Of a stretch of DNA of 5,269 nucleotides, positions 5,171-5,269 are shown piece by piece (position 1 is the stretch's first letter; every line of letters begins with the position of its first letter). The position numbers and the translations under genes were made by a program. The notes under the pieces are model-generated. The model had not been told where the DNA came from, made no database searches, and worked only from the letters and a program-made list of their open reading frames with translations. Source of the stretch: a bacterium (GTDB lineage Bacteria; UBP14; UBA6098; B30-G16); NCBI GenBank assembly GCA_030620455.1, contig JAUXEQ010000123.1, positions 1-5,269 of the forward strand. The letters are read 5' to 3'.

Positions 5171-5269
5171 AGACATTATTGCAGACAAAATAGAATTTTT
5201 TTTTGTTTATAAAAATTTAAACTTCTAATAGGAACTTATCGTATCAAAGGCGCAATAAATGTTCCTCAC
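5171..5269. other. Right-edge segment, no gene can be asserted
   Basis: This AT-rich sequence has no complete gene. An ATG at 5259 with AAAGG (5246-5250) upstream could begin a plus-strand gene divergent from nfnA. Alternatively a minus-strand frame ending in TGA near 5246 could be the 3' end of an upstream gene. Too few bases remain to decide. Confidence 0.4.

Noticed and set aside
5231..5265. GGAAC...GTTCC imperfect hairpin at the right edge
   Set aside because: It has a short bulged stem with a 15-nt loop and no T-tract. It is too weak to call a terminator or regulatory RNA.

Overview
The window is an AT-rich stretch of a bacterial chromosome with four protein genes. Three are complete and one runs off the left edge. 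Strong Shine-Dalgarno sequences (AAAGGAGG, GGAGG, AGGAGG), compact rho-independent terminators and standard-code genes without introns all point to Bacteria. The ferredoxin-dependent electron-bifurcating pair on the right suggests an anaerobe or facultative anaerobe. The lineage cannot be fixed from these genes. An uncultivated anaerobic phylum, a Thermotogota-like or a clostridial-type organism would all fit, and this is inference only.

Layout, left to right. (1) Positions 1-776, minus strand: the N-terminal ~258 residues of dihydropteroate synthase (FolP, folate synthesis), cut by the window edge just before the expected C-terminal Arg/His motif. (2) Positions 777-954: an AT-rich spacer between divergent genes, holding a weak plus-strand promoter candidate and a very strong ribosome-binding site. 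(3) Positions 955-2154, plus strand: a fold-type I PLP-dependent aminotransferase of the LysN/2-aminoadipate type, followed at once by a near-ideal terminator. (4) Positions 2155-2738: a convergent spacer of about 580 bp with no gene. It holds degenerate ~40-bp tandem repeats derived from the 3' half of the terminator, two short perfect palindromes, a hairpin-rich repeat-like element, and the opposing terminator of the right-hand operon. (5) Positions 2739-5020, minus strand: a two-gene operon, nfnA then nfnB. It encodes the NADH-dependent reduced ferredoxin:NADP+ oxidoreductase (NfnAB), a flavin-based electron-bifurcating enzyme that links the NADH, NADPH and ferredoxin pools. (6) Positions 5021-5269: the upstream region of nfnA, with a plausible sigma70-type promoter preceded by an UP-element-like tract and several inverted repeats. 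No gene can be asserted in the last ~100 bases.

How the genes relate: NfnAB supplies NADPH or reduced ferredoxin for biosynthesis, and the aminotransferase and FolP are biosynthetic housekeeping functions. They lie in three separate transcription units, so no functional system spanning all of them is supported. Two gene starts are set by ribosome-binding sites: 955 for the aminotransferase rather than an upstream in-frame GTG at 865, and 5020 for nfnA rather than an upstream TTG that lies beside the Shine-Dalgarno sequence. The window looks like ordinary core metabolism. The least explained parts are the convergent spacer and the inverted-repeat cluster upstream of nfnA.
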